Shown here: in pieces, positions 49,450 to 57,149 of the stretch
How positions within the stretch are numbered: position 1 is the first letter of the stretch
Layout: each line of letters opens with the position of its first letter
Assembly: GCF_024684275.1 (NCBI RefSeq)
Contig: NZ_JAIKXF010000010.1
Coordinates: forward strand, 68,738 to 132,737
Reading direction: 5' to 3'
Source: Ruminococcus sp.
GTDB taxonomy: Bacteria > Bacillota_A > Clostridia > Oscillospirales > Ruminococcaceae
DNA length: 64,000 bases
Notes under the pieces: generated by a model
The model's input: only the letters and a program-made list of their open reading frames with translations
Told to the model about the DNA's origin: nothing
Database searches by the model: none
Program-made: the position numbers and the translations under genes

Positions 49450-50828
49450 ATATGAAAGATTATAAAAAAGTAACAGACCGCTTAACACCGGGAGAGCGGT
49501 GCAGAAAAGAGGTACTTGAAATGAGTAAACGTGAGAACAAAATAAAGATGAATACAAATGAGTATACTGAAACCGTATCAGGCGTTGAGGTACGCAGAGG
49601 TCACGGCATAACAAAATATGTGAGTATCGCCGCAGCCTGCGCTCTTATCGTCGGCGGTATAGGTACAACAGGAGTATTGCTCCATAAGACAAATAAAAAT
49701 GCTCAGCAGTTTGCAGAGGTCATTGAGGAAGAAACAACAGCCGAGGCAGTAACAGAAATAGCAGAGGAGCCTACAGAGAACTTGGCTGACATAGATTATG
49801 ACTATGAAGCAATCGCAAATGAACTCACACAGCACTATATTGATAGTCTGAACGTAATGCAATTTGGCGATGTTACTTATGACAGCAGTGACAGCATAAC
49901 ATTTTATACCTATGACAGTACAGATGAAGAATGGTCAAACAAATACGGCGGTGAGCGCACCTTCTATAAGGTGACTGATGAGCGTTTCAACAGCTGTCAG
50001 GATATATATGAATACTATAAAGCTCCGATTGCATCGGTAATTGACAGAAAACATTTCGGTGAGACATACGAAAGCTTTACAATGCCTGATAACTATAAGG
50101 AAGCGCAAGATGTAGAAGATAGTGTAACATTACGAAGCTGGTTGGGAGAGGATGTTAGCAAATTTGAGGTCGGCAGCAGAGTTGATCTTGCATATGATCC
50201 CGAAGATGAAGGCACTTTTGATTATGCAGCTCATTCTATCCATACAGCAACTTATGTTGAGTATAACGGACAGCTTTATGTAAGACAAATGCCTAAGTTC
50301 TCTACAACAGGCGATAATTCTTTTTCAACTGAACCTGCTGTCACACACGAAGAAGCGGACAGCTTTACCGTATCACGTTTTGTAAGGACTCCTTATCTTG
50401 GAAATGCAAACGCAAATTACGGTGAAGAAAATATATTTACATTTGTCCTTGAAAACGATGAATGGAAAATCAAATCTATCGAAATTGGTGACAGACCCGA
50501 ATACACATCAGCAGTAGCTATACAGCACTATATTGAGCAGAAATCCGAATATAACGACATTAATATCGGTGTAGATACGGATAAGACCACAGGTTTAGGC
50601 ATCGGACATATTATGAATTATCTTGAAGTGACCGAATATGATCCGGATATTCATGTATGCAAGGTACACGCTGTTCTTCATAATATGAACGGTGAAGATG
50701 CCATTGATATGACAGCGGAGGTCAGCGTAAATCATAACGGAAATCCTGTTGTAATGTCAGCAGATATTACAAGAATAAAAGAATATGACAGCTCATATGA
50801 GCGCCCATATGTAGTTTCAGCAAACTGA
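49446..50828 (+). CDS. Putative membrane-anchored anti-sigma factor
   Basis: 460 residues. A cytoplasmic segment of about 58 residues starts with a VTDRLTPGERCRKEVLEM motif, followed by a membrane helix (about 60-78), an acidic Glu/Thr-rich linker and an outside region of about 340 residues that I cannot assign. Position after an ECF sigma with ATGA overlap suggests anti-sigma function; there is no zinc-finger (HX3CX2C) motif. The sequence is not obviously similar to the other putative anti-sigma at 43019, so each may sense a different cue. Confidence 0.6.
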   Translation: MNMKDYKKVTDRLTPGERCRKEVLEMSKRENKIKMNTNEYTETVSGVEVRRGHGITKYVSIAAACALIVGGIGTTGVLLHKTNKNAQQFAEVIEEETTAEAVTEIAEEPTENLADIDYDYEAIANELTQHYIDSLNVMQFGDVTYDSSDSITFYTYDSTDEEWSNKYGGERTFYKVTDERFNSCQDIYEYYKAPIASVIDRKHFGETYESFTMPDNYKEAQDVEDSVTLRSWLGEDVSKFEVGSRVDLAYDPEDEGTFDYAAHSIHTATYVEYNGQLYVRQMPKFSTTGDNSFSTEPAVTHEEADSFTVSRFVRTPYLGNANANYGEENIFTFVLENDEWKIKSIEIGDRPEYTSAVAIQHYIEQKSEYNDINIGVDTDKTTGLGIGHIMNYLEVTEYDPDIHVCKVHAVLHNMNGEDAIDMTAEVSVNHNGNPVVMSADITRIKEYDSSYERPYVVSAN

Positions 50829-50838
50829 ATATAAAATT

Positions 50839-50868
50839 ATCCCCTTGAAGCAATTCAAGGGGATTTTT
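50839..50868 (+). terminator. Terminator after the sigma/anti-sigma pair
   Basis: ATCCCCTTGAA-GCA-ATTCAAGGGGATTTTTAT stem. Confidence 0.85.
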
Positions 50869-50913
50869 ATGTAACAATGATCAGGTATTTGCATACAATA
50901 AAAGCAGAGAATA

Positions 50914-51399
50914 TCAGACATTTACGATATTGGTGACTACATCACCCTCAGGAGTTATGTCAATGTGTCCAAAAGAGGGCTTTGCGCCGTCCCGGGGAAT
51001 AGAAGCACTTCCCGGATTCAGGATATAGAAACCGTCCTCATAGCTCTGATAGCGCTCGTGAGTATGTCCGAAAAGGATTATATCACATTCATTTGCAGCG
51101 GCGAGGGCTTTGAGCTTGTCGAGTGAACCTCCTACCCCATAAAGATGACCGTGTGTGGCAAGCAGCTTATGTCCAATAAGCGGCAGAACAAAGTAGTCAT
51201 CGCTGAGACTGTCAAAGTCACAGTTTCCTGCGACATGGATTATCTTAGGAGCTAATCTCTGATGAGACAGGATAAAGTTATCCAGCTCGCGTTCACCATC
51301 ACCAAGATGGATTATCCAGTCTGCGTCAGTATTCCGCATAATAACACTTTCAAGAGCATAAGAATTACCGTGTGTGTCTGATATTACAACAATGCGCAA
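50914..51399 (-). CDS. Metallophosphoesterase, YfcE/MJ0936 type
   Basis: 161 residues from a TTG start after AGGAGGG. Metal motifs are complete: ISDTHGN, HLGDGERE, VAGNCDFD, ATHGHLYGV, LFGHTHE. Such proteins hydrolyse phosphodiesters in vitro; the cellular substrate is unknown. In many Firmicutes this gene follows rdgB/rph, but here it is isolated and points away from the BofA cluster. Confidence 0.87.
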   Translation of the reverse strand: MRIVVISDTHGNSYALESVIMRNTDADWIIHLGDGERELDNFILSHQRLAPKIIHVAGNCDFDSLSDDYFVLPLIGHKLLATHGHLYGVGGSLDKLKALAAANECDIILFGHTHERYQSYEDGFYILNPGSASIPRDGAKPSFGHIDITPEGDVVTNIVNV

Positions 51400-51544
51400 A
51401 TATATCCCTCCTAAGAAGATTATACCATATTATAACATAGATTTTTGAAAAAATCAACAGGTATTATCAAAAAAATATAGACCAGTTTGTTAAAATCGCA
51501 AAAATGCGAGAGGTACAGGCATTCAAAACATATTTTATGAGTAA

Positions 51545-51563
51545 ATACAATATATTATTGTAT
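51545..51563. promoter_or_regulatory. Perfect palindrome upstream of the BofA cluster
   Basis: ATACAATA-TAT-TATTGTAT, 8 perfect pairs around a 3-bp centre, 24 bp before the first ATG of the cluster. Operator-like. Confidence 0.45.
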
Positions 51564-51587
51564 ATATCAAGTTTTATGGAGGCAGCT

Positions 51588-51836
51588 ATGAATAATATTG
51601 ATCCTAATAAAATCTCGGGACTTCTTAACGTTGTAAGCAAAAAGATAGGGGTACCGCCTGAGAAATTACGCTCAGAGCTTGAAGAAGGAAAATTCGACAG
51701 TGCATTATCTGCAATGAACAGAAATGACGCTGCAAGATTTCAACAAGCCGTGAACAATCCTAAAATTGTTGAAAAAATGATGAGTACGCCGCAGGCAAAA
51801 GCACTCTATGAAAAGCTTTCAGGCGGAAAGAAATAA
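51588..51836 (+). CDS. Small helical protein, first gene of the BofA cluster
   Basis: 82 residues from ATG 51588, after GGAGGC. Predicted all-helical (MNNIDPNKISGLLNVVSKKI, EKLRSELEEGKFDSALSAM, AARFQQAVNNPKIVEKMM). I know this pattern only as an uncharacterised clostridial protein. It is followed after two bases by the next cluster gene. Its link to the BofA-like protein suggests a role in late sporulation or a derived process, which is inference. Confidence 0.6.
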   Translation: MNNIDPNKISGLLNVVSKKIGVPPEKLRSELEEGKFDSALSAMNRNDAARFQQAVNNPKIVEKMMSTPQAKALYEKLSGGKK

Positions 51837-51838
51837 AA

Positions 51839-52192
51839 ATGGACGATATAATGGGAAGGATCAGCGAGCTGCTGACAGATGAGGAAAGCGTAAAACAGCT
51901 TTCCGAGCTGGCACAAATGCTGGTCTCAGACAGCGAAAAGAATGACGGAAATGATGAAAAAACAGAAAGAACAGTTCCTGAGGATCAGCCTGATATAGCT
52001 TCAATGCTGAAACTGACAGGGCTTATCGGAGAAATCTCAAAGCAGGACAAGAATACAGATCTGCTGCTTGCTTTAAAGCCGCATCTCGGTACGGATAAGC
52101 AAAAACGTGTTGATAAGGCGATAAAGCTGCTAAAGCTTCTTGCAATATGGAATATCGCAAAGGAAAGCGGACTTTTACATGAACTGATTTAA
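51839..52192 (+). CDS. Small helical protein, second gene of the BofA cluster
   Basis: 117 residues. Two helical blocks separated by an acidic, disordered stretch (residues ~38-55): IMGRISELLTDEESVKQLSELAQML and a C-terminal block with LLALKPHLGTDKQKRVDKAIKLLKLLAI. The latter is a recurring motif of an uncharacterised family in spore-forming clostridia. Starts two bases after the previous stop, with a weak box, so translational coupling is likely. Confidence 0.6.
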   Translation: MDDIMGRISELLTDEESVKQLSELAQMLVSDSEKNDGNDEKTERTVPEDQPDIASMLKLTGLIGEISKQDKNTDLLLALKPHLGTDKQKRVDKAIKLLKLLAIWNIAKESGLLHELI

Positions 52193-52209
52193 AGGAAGGA
52201 GGCAAGTTG

Positions 52210-52518
52210 ATGGCGGTATACAGAGATAAATTTTCTAAACATTCAGAAATGGGATACTCTAAATTTTATCAAGGCATAGGACGAAATACCGCCGCTGACC
52301 TGCCGCCTGATACATTAAAAAAGGAAAATACTGCTTCAAATTCAGAAACTAAAGCAGATAATAGTACCCAAAAGCACATTTTTGACGGTCTGATCGATGA
52401 ATTCCTTGACGGCGGAATAGACAGTGATAAGCTTCTTATTGCTGCTATACTGTATTTGCTTATAAAAGAAGGTGCCGATATTAAGCTTATTATCGCACTT
52501 GGATATATACTTATGTGA
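52210..52518 (+). CDS. Small protein, third gene of the BofA cluster
   Basis: 102 residues from ATG 52210; AAGGAGG is seven bases upstream (a TTG at 52207 is alternative). The N-terminal half is polar and looks disordered; the C-terminal third (DKLLIAAILYLLIKEGADIKLIIALGYILM) is hydrophobic and may form one or two short membrane or amphipathic helices. Family not recognised by name; position links it with the BofA-like gene. Confidence 0.55.
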   Translation: MAVYRDKFSKHSEMGYSKFYQGIGRNTAADLPPDTLKKENTASNSETKADNSTQKHIFDGLIDEFLDGGIDSDKLLIAAILYLLIKEGADIKLIIALGYILM

Positions 52519-52527
52519 GAGGTAAAT

Positions 52528-52782
52528 ATGGATATTGAAATGTTGTTTAAAATACTTTGCGTAGTTGTAGTAATTATTATGATGATATATTATTTCAGAC
52601 GGCAGAAAAAACTTTTATCGTTTATTATAGGTGCATTTACAGGTGGAGCTGCCCTATTGATCGTAAACAAATACGGAAGTATATTAGGAGCTGATATTCC
52701 GTTGAACCTATTCAATTTATCCGGAAGTCTCATTCTTGGTGTACCATTTGTAGTCTTTATAGTAATAATGAACTTTTTGTAA
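52528..52782 (+). CDS. bofA: BofA-like protein (pro-sigma-K processing inhibitor family)
   Basis: 84 residues with two or three membrane helices. FTGGAALLIVNKYGSILG followed by IPLNLFNLSGSLILGVPFVVFIVI is the BofA family pattern (GxxALxxxN, IPxNxxN, GxxGVPGV). In Bacillus BofA blocks the SpoIVFB protease that activates sigma-K. AGAGGT precedes the ATG. It ends a four-gene set of small proteins. Confidence 0.75.
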   Translation: MDIEMLFKILCVVVVIIMMIYYFRRQKKLLSFIIGAFTGGAALLIVNKYGSILGADIPLNLFNLSGSLILGVPFVVFIVIMNFL

Positions 52783-52858
52783 ATTCAAGGGCTTATTTCA
52801 CAAAAACTATTGAATTTATACTATAATAATGGTAAAATATATGTATAGGAGGTGGATC

Positions 52859-54133
52859 ATGAATATCATCGATATTATCAACAAAACTAAAAAGTCACAG
52901 GAACTTAATGAAGAAGAGATATTATGGCTAATAAAAAGCTATACAAACGACGAAATACCTGATTATCAGATGTCTGCATGGCTTATGGCTGTATGTCTTA
53001 ACGGGCTTTCTGAAAAGGAGACCTTCGCTCTTACAGCGGCTATGCGTGACAGCGGAGAAATACTAAATCTTAATATTCCATTTACTGTGGACAAGCACAG
53101 CACAGGCGGAGTCGGTGATAAAACATCTCTTATCATCGGACCTATCGTTGCTGCCTGTGGCGTATGCATGGCAAAAATGTCAGGACGCGGCTTAGGTCAT
53201 ACGGGAGGAACTATTGATAAGCTTGAAAGCATTGAGGGCTACAGAACCGATCTGCCATTAAATGAATTTGAATCGATACTTAAAAAAACAGGCTTTTCGA
53301 TTATTTCTCAGTCAGGTGAATTTTGCCCTGCTGATAAAAAAATGTATGCTTTAAGAAATGCAACTGGTACAGTTGACAGCATCCCCCTTATATGCGCAAG
53401 CATTATGAGCAAAAAGCTTGCAATGAACGCAGATTGTCTGGTTCTTGATGTAAAATACGGTACGGGAGCTTTTATGAAAACTAAAGAGGAGGCTGAAAAG
53501 CTTGCTGTACTAATGGAAAAAGCAGGTAGATCAGCAGGAAAAAAGTGTAAAGCTGTTGTAACCGACATGAATGCTCCTCTTGGTAAAAATATCGGAAACG
53601 CTCTTGAAGTTAAAGAAGCCGTAGAGCTTCTGCAAGGAAAATCTAAAGGCAAGCTATACGATGTTTGTATCGAGCTTGCGGTGGATCTACTGGAGCTTGC
53701 CGGTAAGGGAACTAATGAGGAATGCCGAAAAATGGCTGAAGATGCTGTTTCATCAGGCAAAGCACTTAATGTCCTGCGCGAAACTATCAGATTGCAGGGC
53801 GGCAATGAAAAAATCTGTTATGATACTTCACTTCTGCCTCAGCCGCTTCTTAAATATGAGATAAGAGCTACAACAGGAATGAAGATACTTGGTTTCAATT
53901 GCGAAGAGCTGGGAATGACTTCTCTTCTGCTCGGTGCAGGAAGACTTAATAAAACTGACAAGATTGACATGAGCGCAGGTATTGTTATGAACTGTGATAT
54001 CGGCGATCAGCTTGCAACAGATGATATTATAATGACTCTGTACTCAACGGTTTGCAGTGATTTTTCAGACGCTGCTGTAAGGGCGCTGAATGCTGTTAAG
54101 TTCAAAATTAACGAAAAACCAAGCTATACATAA
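52859..54133 (+). CDS. pdp: Pyrimidine-nucleoside phosphorylase
   Basis: 424 residues from ATG 52859, after AGGAGGTGG. It splits thymidine or uridine into base and (deoxy)ribose-1-phosphate. The signature MSGRGLGHTGGTIDKLESI is near residue 106; VDKHSTGGVGDKTSLI, ICASIMSKKLAMNADCLVLDVKYGTGAFMK and DMNAPLGKNIGNALEVKEA bind phosphate, metal and substrate. The C-terminus is about ten residues shorter than Bacillus Pdp. It stands apart from other nucleoside genes. Confidence 0.94.
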   Translation: MNIIDIINKTKKSQELNEEEILWLIKSYTNDEIPDYQMSAWLMAVCLNGLSEKETFALTAAMRDSGEILNLNIPFTVDKHSTGGVGDKTSLIIGPIVAACGVCMAKMSGRGLGHTGGTIDKLESIEGYRTDLPLNEFESILKKTGFSIISQSGEFCPADKKMYALRNATGTVDSIPLICASIMSKKLAMNADCLVLDVKYGTGAFMKTKEEAEKLAVLMEKAGRSAGKKCKAVVTDMNAPLGKNIGNALEVKEAVELLQGKSKGKLYDVCIELAVDLLELAGKGTNEECRKMAEDAVSSGKALNVLRETIRLQGGNEKICYDTSLLPQPLLKYEIRATTGMKILGFNCEELGMTSLLLGAGRLNKTDKIDMSAGIVMNCDIGDQLATDDIIMTLYSTVCSDFSDAAVRALNAVKFKINEKPSYT

Positions 54134-54170
54134 TTATAATGTTTCTAAAACATTACAGGAGGTCATAAAT

Positions 54171-54584
54171 ATGGGATTTGTTGATTCAGTAAAAGATTTT
54201 GCTGGAAAATTCGGAGAATCTGTTGAACGCGGTGCAAAGACAGTTTCAAACAGTTCTAAGAAATTCGCAGAAAAAACTAAGCTCAAGCGTGAAATGGCTC
54301 GTATTGAATCGGATATCAATACAGACTACATAGAGCTTGGAAAGGTGATGTACGAAAAGATATGCAGCGATCCTGACAGTGAATTTCTTACAACTATCAA
54401 TGACATCAAGGATAAAACTTTAAAACTTGACGAGCTTAAGGCAGAGATTATGTCACTTGAAGACAAGATATTCTGCGAAAACTGCGGCTCTCAGATACGA
54501 AGAGAGCAGGTTTACTGCGATAAATGCGGTAAAAAAGTATCAGAAGACGAAGCAGAGACTGTTTCAGATGTAACAGTAGAATAA
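54171..54584 (+). CDS. Coiled-coil protein with C-terminal zinc ribbon
   Basis: 137 residues from ATG 54171, after AGGAGG. The N-terminal 40 residues are helical and Lys-rich, residues ~42-100 form a coiled coil (KREMARIESDINTDYIELGK ... LKLDELKAEIMSLEDKI), and FCENCGSQIRREQVYCDKCGKKV is a CX2C-CX2C zinc ribbon. The tail is acidic. Proteins of this type are common in clostridia and uncharacterised. A 7-bp hairpin (AATGTTT-CTA-AAACATT at 54138-54154) lies between pdp and its Shine-Dalgarno. Confidence 0.65.
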   Translation: MGFVDSVKDFAGKFGESVERGAKTVSNSSKKFAEKTKLKREMARIESDINTDYIELGKVMYEKICSDPDSEFLTTINDIKDKTLKLDELKAEIMSLEDKIFCENCGSQIRREQVYCDKCGKKVSEDEAETVSDVTVE

Positions 54585-54589
54585 GTATC

Positions 54590-54625
54590 CAAGGCGCGTT
54601 ATTATCTTTAACGCGCCTTGATTTA
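54590..54625 (+). terminator. Terminator after the zinc-ribbon gene
   Basis: CAAGGCGCGTTA ... TAACGCGCCTTG stem followed by ATTTAT; the T-run is weak. Confidence 0.7.
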
Positions 54626-54793
54626 TGCAATTTGCTGAAAATCATCTATTTCGATTTGTTTAAAAAAACATATAAGAAGTATTTACTTTTTCGCTTTTTT
54701 GTGATAAAATAAAAGATAGTTTATCGCTTTGCAGCTTTTTGCCTTTTAAATATAAAAGCATAAAAGCTTCTTAGTCAGAAAGGAACATAAATA

Positions 54794-56428
54794 ATGCCAA
54801 TTACAGAATTACTTGAACGGAATGCTAAATTATATGGAACTGATGTTGCTCTCGTAGAAGTAAATCCTGAGATAACAGAGATCCGACGTATTACATGGAA
54901 AGAATATGAGCTTATCGAACCTAATCCCGAATGTCATTACAGACGCGAGATAACTTGGAAAGTCTTTGACGAAAAAGCAAATCGCTTTGCAAATATGTTA
55001 ATAGAAAGAGGAGTCAAAAAGGGAGATAAAGTCGGCATACTTCTGATGAACTGTCTTGAATGGCTTCCTATCTACTTTGGTATCCTCAAATCAGGTGCTC
55101 TTGCTGTACCGCTTAATTTCAGATACACTGCTGATGAAATAAAGTACTGTCTTGACCTTGCAGAGGTTGATATTCTTGTATTTGGTCCTGAGTTTATCGG
55201 ACGTATAGAGGAAATCGCCGACGATATCAGTAAAAATCGTCTCCTTTTCTATGTTGGAGAAGGATGTCCCTCGTTTGCAGAGCATTACGACAGCCTTGTT
55301 GCTAACTGTGCAAGTGCTGCACCTGATGTAAAGATCACAGATGACGACAATGCTGCTATTTACTTTTCATCGGGTACTACAGGTTTTCCAAAAGCTATCC
55401 TTCACGACCATACAAGCCTAATGCATTCAGCTAAAGTTGAACAGAATCACCACGGACAGACAAGGGACGATATATTCCTTTGTATCCCGCCGCTCTATCA
55501 TACAGGAGCAAAAATGCACTGGTTCGGCAGTCTCTATGCCGGAAGCAAGGCTGTTCTGCTTAAAGGTGTAAAACCAAAGTCTATTATTGAAACTGTTTCT
55601 GAGGAAGGCTGTACTATCGTATGGCTTCTTGTTCCGTGGGCGCAGGATATCCTTGATGCTATTGACAGGGGAGATATTGATCTTTCAAATTACGACCTTG
55701 ACCAGTGGAGACTTATGCATATCGGCGCTCAGCCTGTTCCGCCTTCACTTATAGCACGTTGGAAAAAGGTGTTCCCTAAACACCAGTATGATACTAATTA
55801 CGGACTCAGTGAGTCTATCGGTCCCGGCTGTGTTCACCTCGGAGTTGAAAATATCCACAAGGTTGGAGCTATCGGCAAGGCTGGTTTTGGCTGGGAAGTA
55901 AAAATAGCAGATGAAAACGGCAACGCTGTTGAGCGAGGACAAGTCGGTGAACTTCTCGTTAAGGGCCCGGGAGTGATGAAGTGCTACTACCGTGATGAAA
56001 AGGCTACTGCTGAAACATTAAAGGACGGCTGGCTTTATACAGGTGATATGGCTCAGGAGGATGAGGACGGTTTCATCTATCTTGTTGACCGTAAGAAGGA
56101 CGTTATCATCAGCGGCGGTGAAAATCTGTACCCCGTACAGATAGAGGATTTCCTCAGAAGTCACCCTGCGGTCAAGGACGTTGCTGTAATCGGACTTCCG
56201 GATAAGAGACTGGGTGAGATCGCAGCTGCGATTATTTCTATAAAGGAAGATCATACCTGCACAGAGGAGGATATCACTTCGTTCTGTCAGAAGCTTCCAA
56301 GATACAAGAGACCGCATAAGATAATTTTTGCTGATGTTCCCAGAAATCCCACAGGAAAAATTGAGAAGCCAAAGCTTAGATCAATTTACTGCGGTGAAAG
56401 TCTTGTGGCAAAGCAGATCAAAAACTGA
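54794..56428 (+). CDS. AMP-forming acyl-CoA synthetase
   Basis: 544 residues of the ANL superfamily, after AGAAAGGA. Motifs: P-loop FSSGTTGFPKA (about residue 193), NYGLSES, the hinge DGWLYTGDMAQEDEDGFIYLVDRKKD and the catalytic Lys in NPTGKIEKPK. Residues ~20-60 carry a small internal repetition (RRITWKEYE and RREITWKVFDE), which I believe is normal for this clostridial subgroup. Acid substrate is unknown; aromatic or fatty acids are possible. It is monocistronic. Confidence 0.88.
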   Translation: MPITELLERNAKLYGTDVALVEVNPEITEIRRITWKEYELIEPNPECHYRREITWKVFDEKANRFANMLIERGVKKGDKVGILLMNCLEWLPIYFGILKSGALAVPLNFRYTADEIKYCLDLAEVDILVFGPEFIGRIEEIADDISKNRLLFYVGEGCPSFAEHYDSLVANCASAAPDVKITDDDNAAIYFSSGTTGFPKAILHDHTSLMHSAKVEQNHHGQTRDDIFLCIPPLYHTGAKMHWFGSLYAGSKAVLLKGVKPKSIIETVSEEGCTIVWLLVPWAQDILDAIDRGDIDLSNYDLDQWRLMHIGAQPVPPSLIARWKKVFPKHQYDTNYGLSESIGPGCVHLGVENIHKVGAIGKAGFGWEVKIADENGNAVERGQVGELLVKGPGVMKCYYRDEKATAETLKDGWLYTGDMAQEDEDGFIYLVDRKKDVIISGGENLYPVQIEDFLRSHPAVKDVAVIGLPDKRLGEIAAAIISIKEDHTCTEEDITSFCQKLPRYKRPHKIIFADVPRNPTGKIEKPKLRSIYCGESLVAKQIKN

Positions 56429-56429
56429 T

Positions 56430-56458
56430 AAAAAAGAGCAGCCAAGCTGCTCTTTTTT
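56430..56458 (+). terminator. Terminator after the acyl-CoA synthetase
   Basis: AAAAGAGCAGC-CAA-GCTGCTCTTTTTT. Confidence 0.9.
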
Positions 56459-56463
56459 GGTTT

Positions 56464-56500
56464 ATCGACATTATTCGTCATTACTCGACAATAGTCGACA
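56464..56500 (+). promoter_or_regulatory. Four tandem 0A-like boxes at exact 10-bp spacing
   Basis: ATCGACA (56464-56470), TTCGTCA (56474-56480), CTCGACA (56484-56490) and GTCGACA (56494-56500). Each matches six of seven positions of TTCGACA, the reverse complement of the Spo0A box TGTCGAA, with 3-bp spacers between them as in the tandem 0A boxes of the Bacillus abrB promoter. The block ends 10 bp before the -35 of the Spo0A-C gene. Confidence 0.8.
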
Positions 56501-56510
56501 TATTTCCCCC

Positions 56511-56539
56511 TTACCATTTTATTACAATTATGCTATAAT
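56511..56539 (+). promoter_or_regulatory. Promoter of the Spo0A-C gene
   Basis: TTACCA (56511-56516), 17 bp, TATAAT (56534-56539). The imperfect -35 would leave room for activation by the adjacent boxes. Confidence 0.65.
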
Positions 56540-56573
56540 TATACTATCATTGCTAAAAGGAGTGCAAATACTA

Positions 56574-56933
56574 ATGAATAACGTTGTAGCAATAATTGTT
56601 AAAACTCTTTTAAATCTCGGAATAGCTCCTAACACAAAAGGTTACCACTATCTGCGAGATATTATATTCATGTGTGTTACATCAGATGAACACATTACGA
56701 ATTTCAGCAAAACGCTTTATGCAAAGCTGGCAGATAAATACCAGACTTCTGAATGTTCTATAGAAAGAGCAGTCAGACACGCTATCAAGTCAGGATGGTA
56801 TCGTCATAATGAAGAGCTTGCAGAGAAAATTTTTATGAATACTCTGCAAAGTACAAATGATATTCCTACAAATTCAGTATTCATTTCCACAGTTTCCGAA
56901 TGGATAAGGATCAACTGTGCTGATCTTATGTAA
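56574..56933 (+). CDS. Stand-alone Spo0A C-terminal DNA-binding domain protein
   Basis: 119 residues from ATG 56574, after AAAGGAG. The whole protein aligns with the effector domain of Spo0A: LGIAPNTKGYHYLRDIIFM, then TLYAKLADKYQTSECSIERAVRHAIKSGW (recognition helix) and NEELAEKIF ... IPTNSVFISTVSEWIR. No phosphoacceptor receiver domain is present and none is encoded upstream, where a terminator and promoter stand instead. It should bind 0A-like boxes without phosphorylation control and may regulate itself through the four boxes in front of it. It could act as a competitor of full-length Spo0A. Confidence 0.88.
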   Translation: MNNVVAIIVKTLLNLGIAPNTKGYHYLRDIIFMCVTSDEHITNFSKTLYAKLADKYQTSECSIERAVRHAIKSGWYRHNEELAEKIFMNTLQSTNDIPTNSVFISTVSEWIRINCADLM

Positions 56934-56971
56934 TGCATTATTTCAAATAAATAATGCACATTGAATATTTA

Positions 56972-57008
56972 TTGGATCTTCCCTTGATTATTCAAGGGGA
57001 TTTTTTTA
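56972..57008 (+). terminator. Terminator after the Spo0A-C gene
   Basis: CCCTTGA-TTAT-TCAAGGG followed by GATTTTTTTATT. Confidence 0.85.
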
Positions 57009-57079
57009 TTATTATAAGTGTACAAAATAAGCATAAGGTGTAAATTACAAATATTATTAGTGAAAAGCACTATAAATTG

Positions 57080-57108
57080 TTGAAGTTTTGCAGAACATCG
57101 TGTATAAT
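57080..57108 (+). promoter_or_regulatory. Promoter of the pectate lyase gene
   Basis: TTGAAG (57080-57085), 17 bp, TATAAT (57103-57108). Confidence 0.65.
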
Positions 57109-57149
57109 ATTGATATAGTTTAATTTGGCATATTCTGGAGGATATTAAA

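Noticed and set aside
56464..56500. Reading the four 10-bp units as the start of a CRISPR or other repeat array
   Set aside because: The units are only 10 bp, have no spacers, and match a known regulator box adjacent to the gene of that regulator family.
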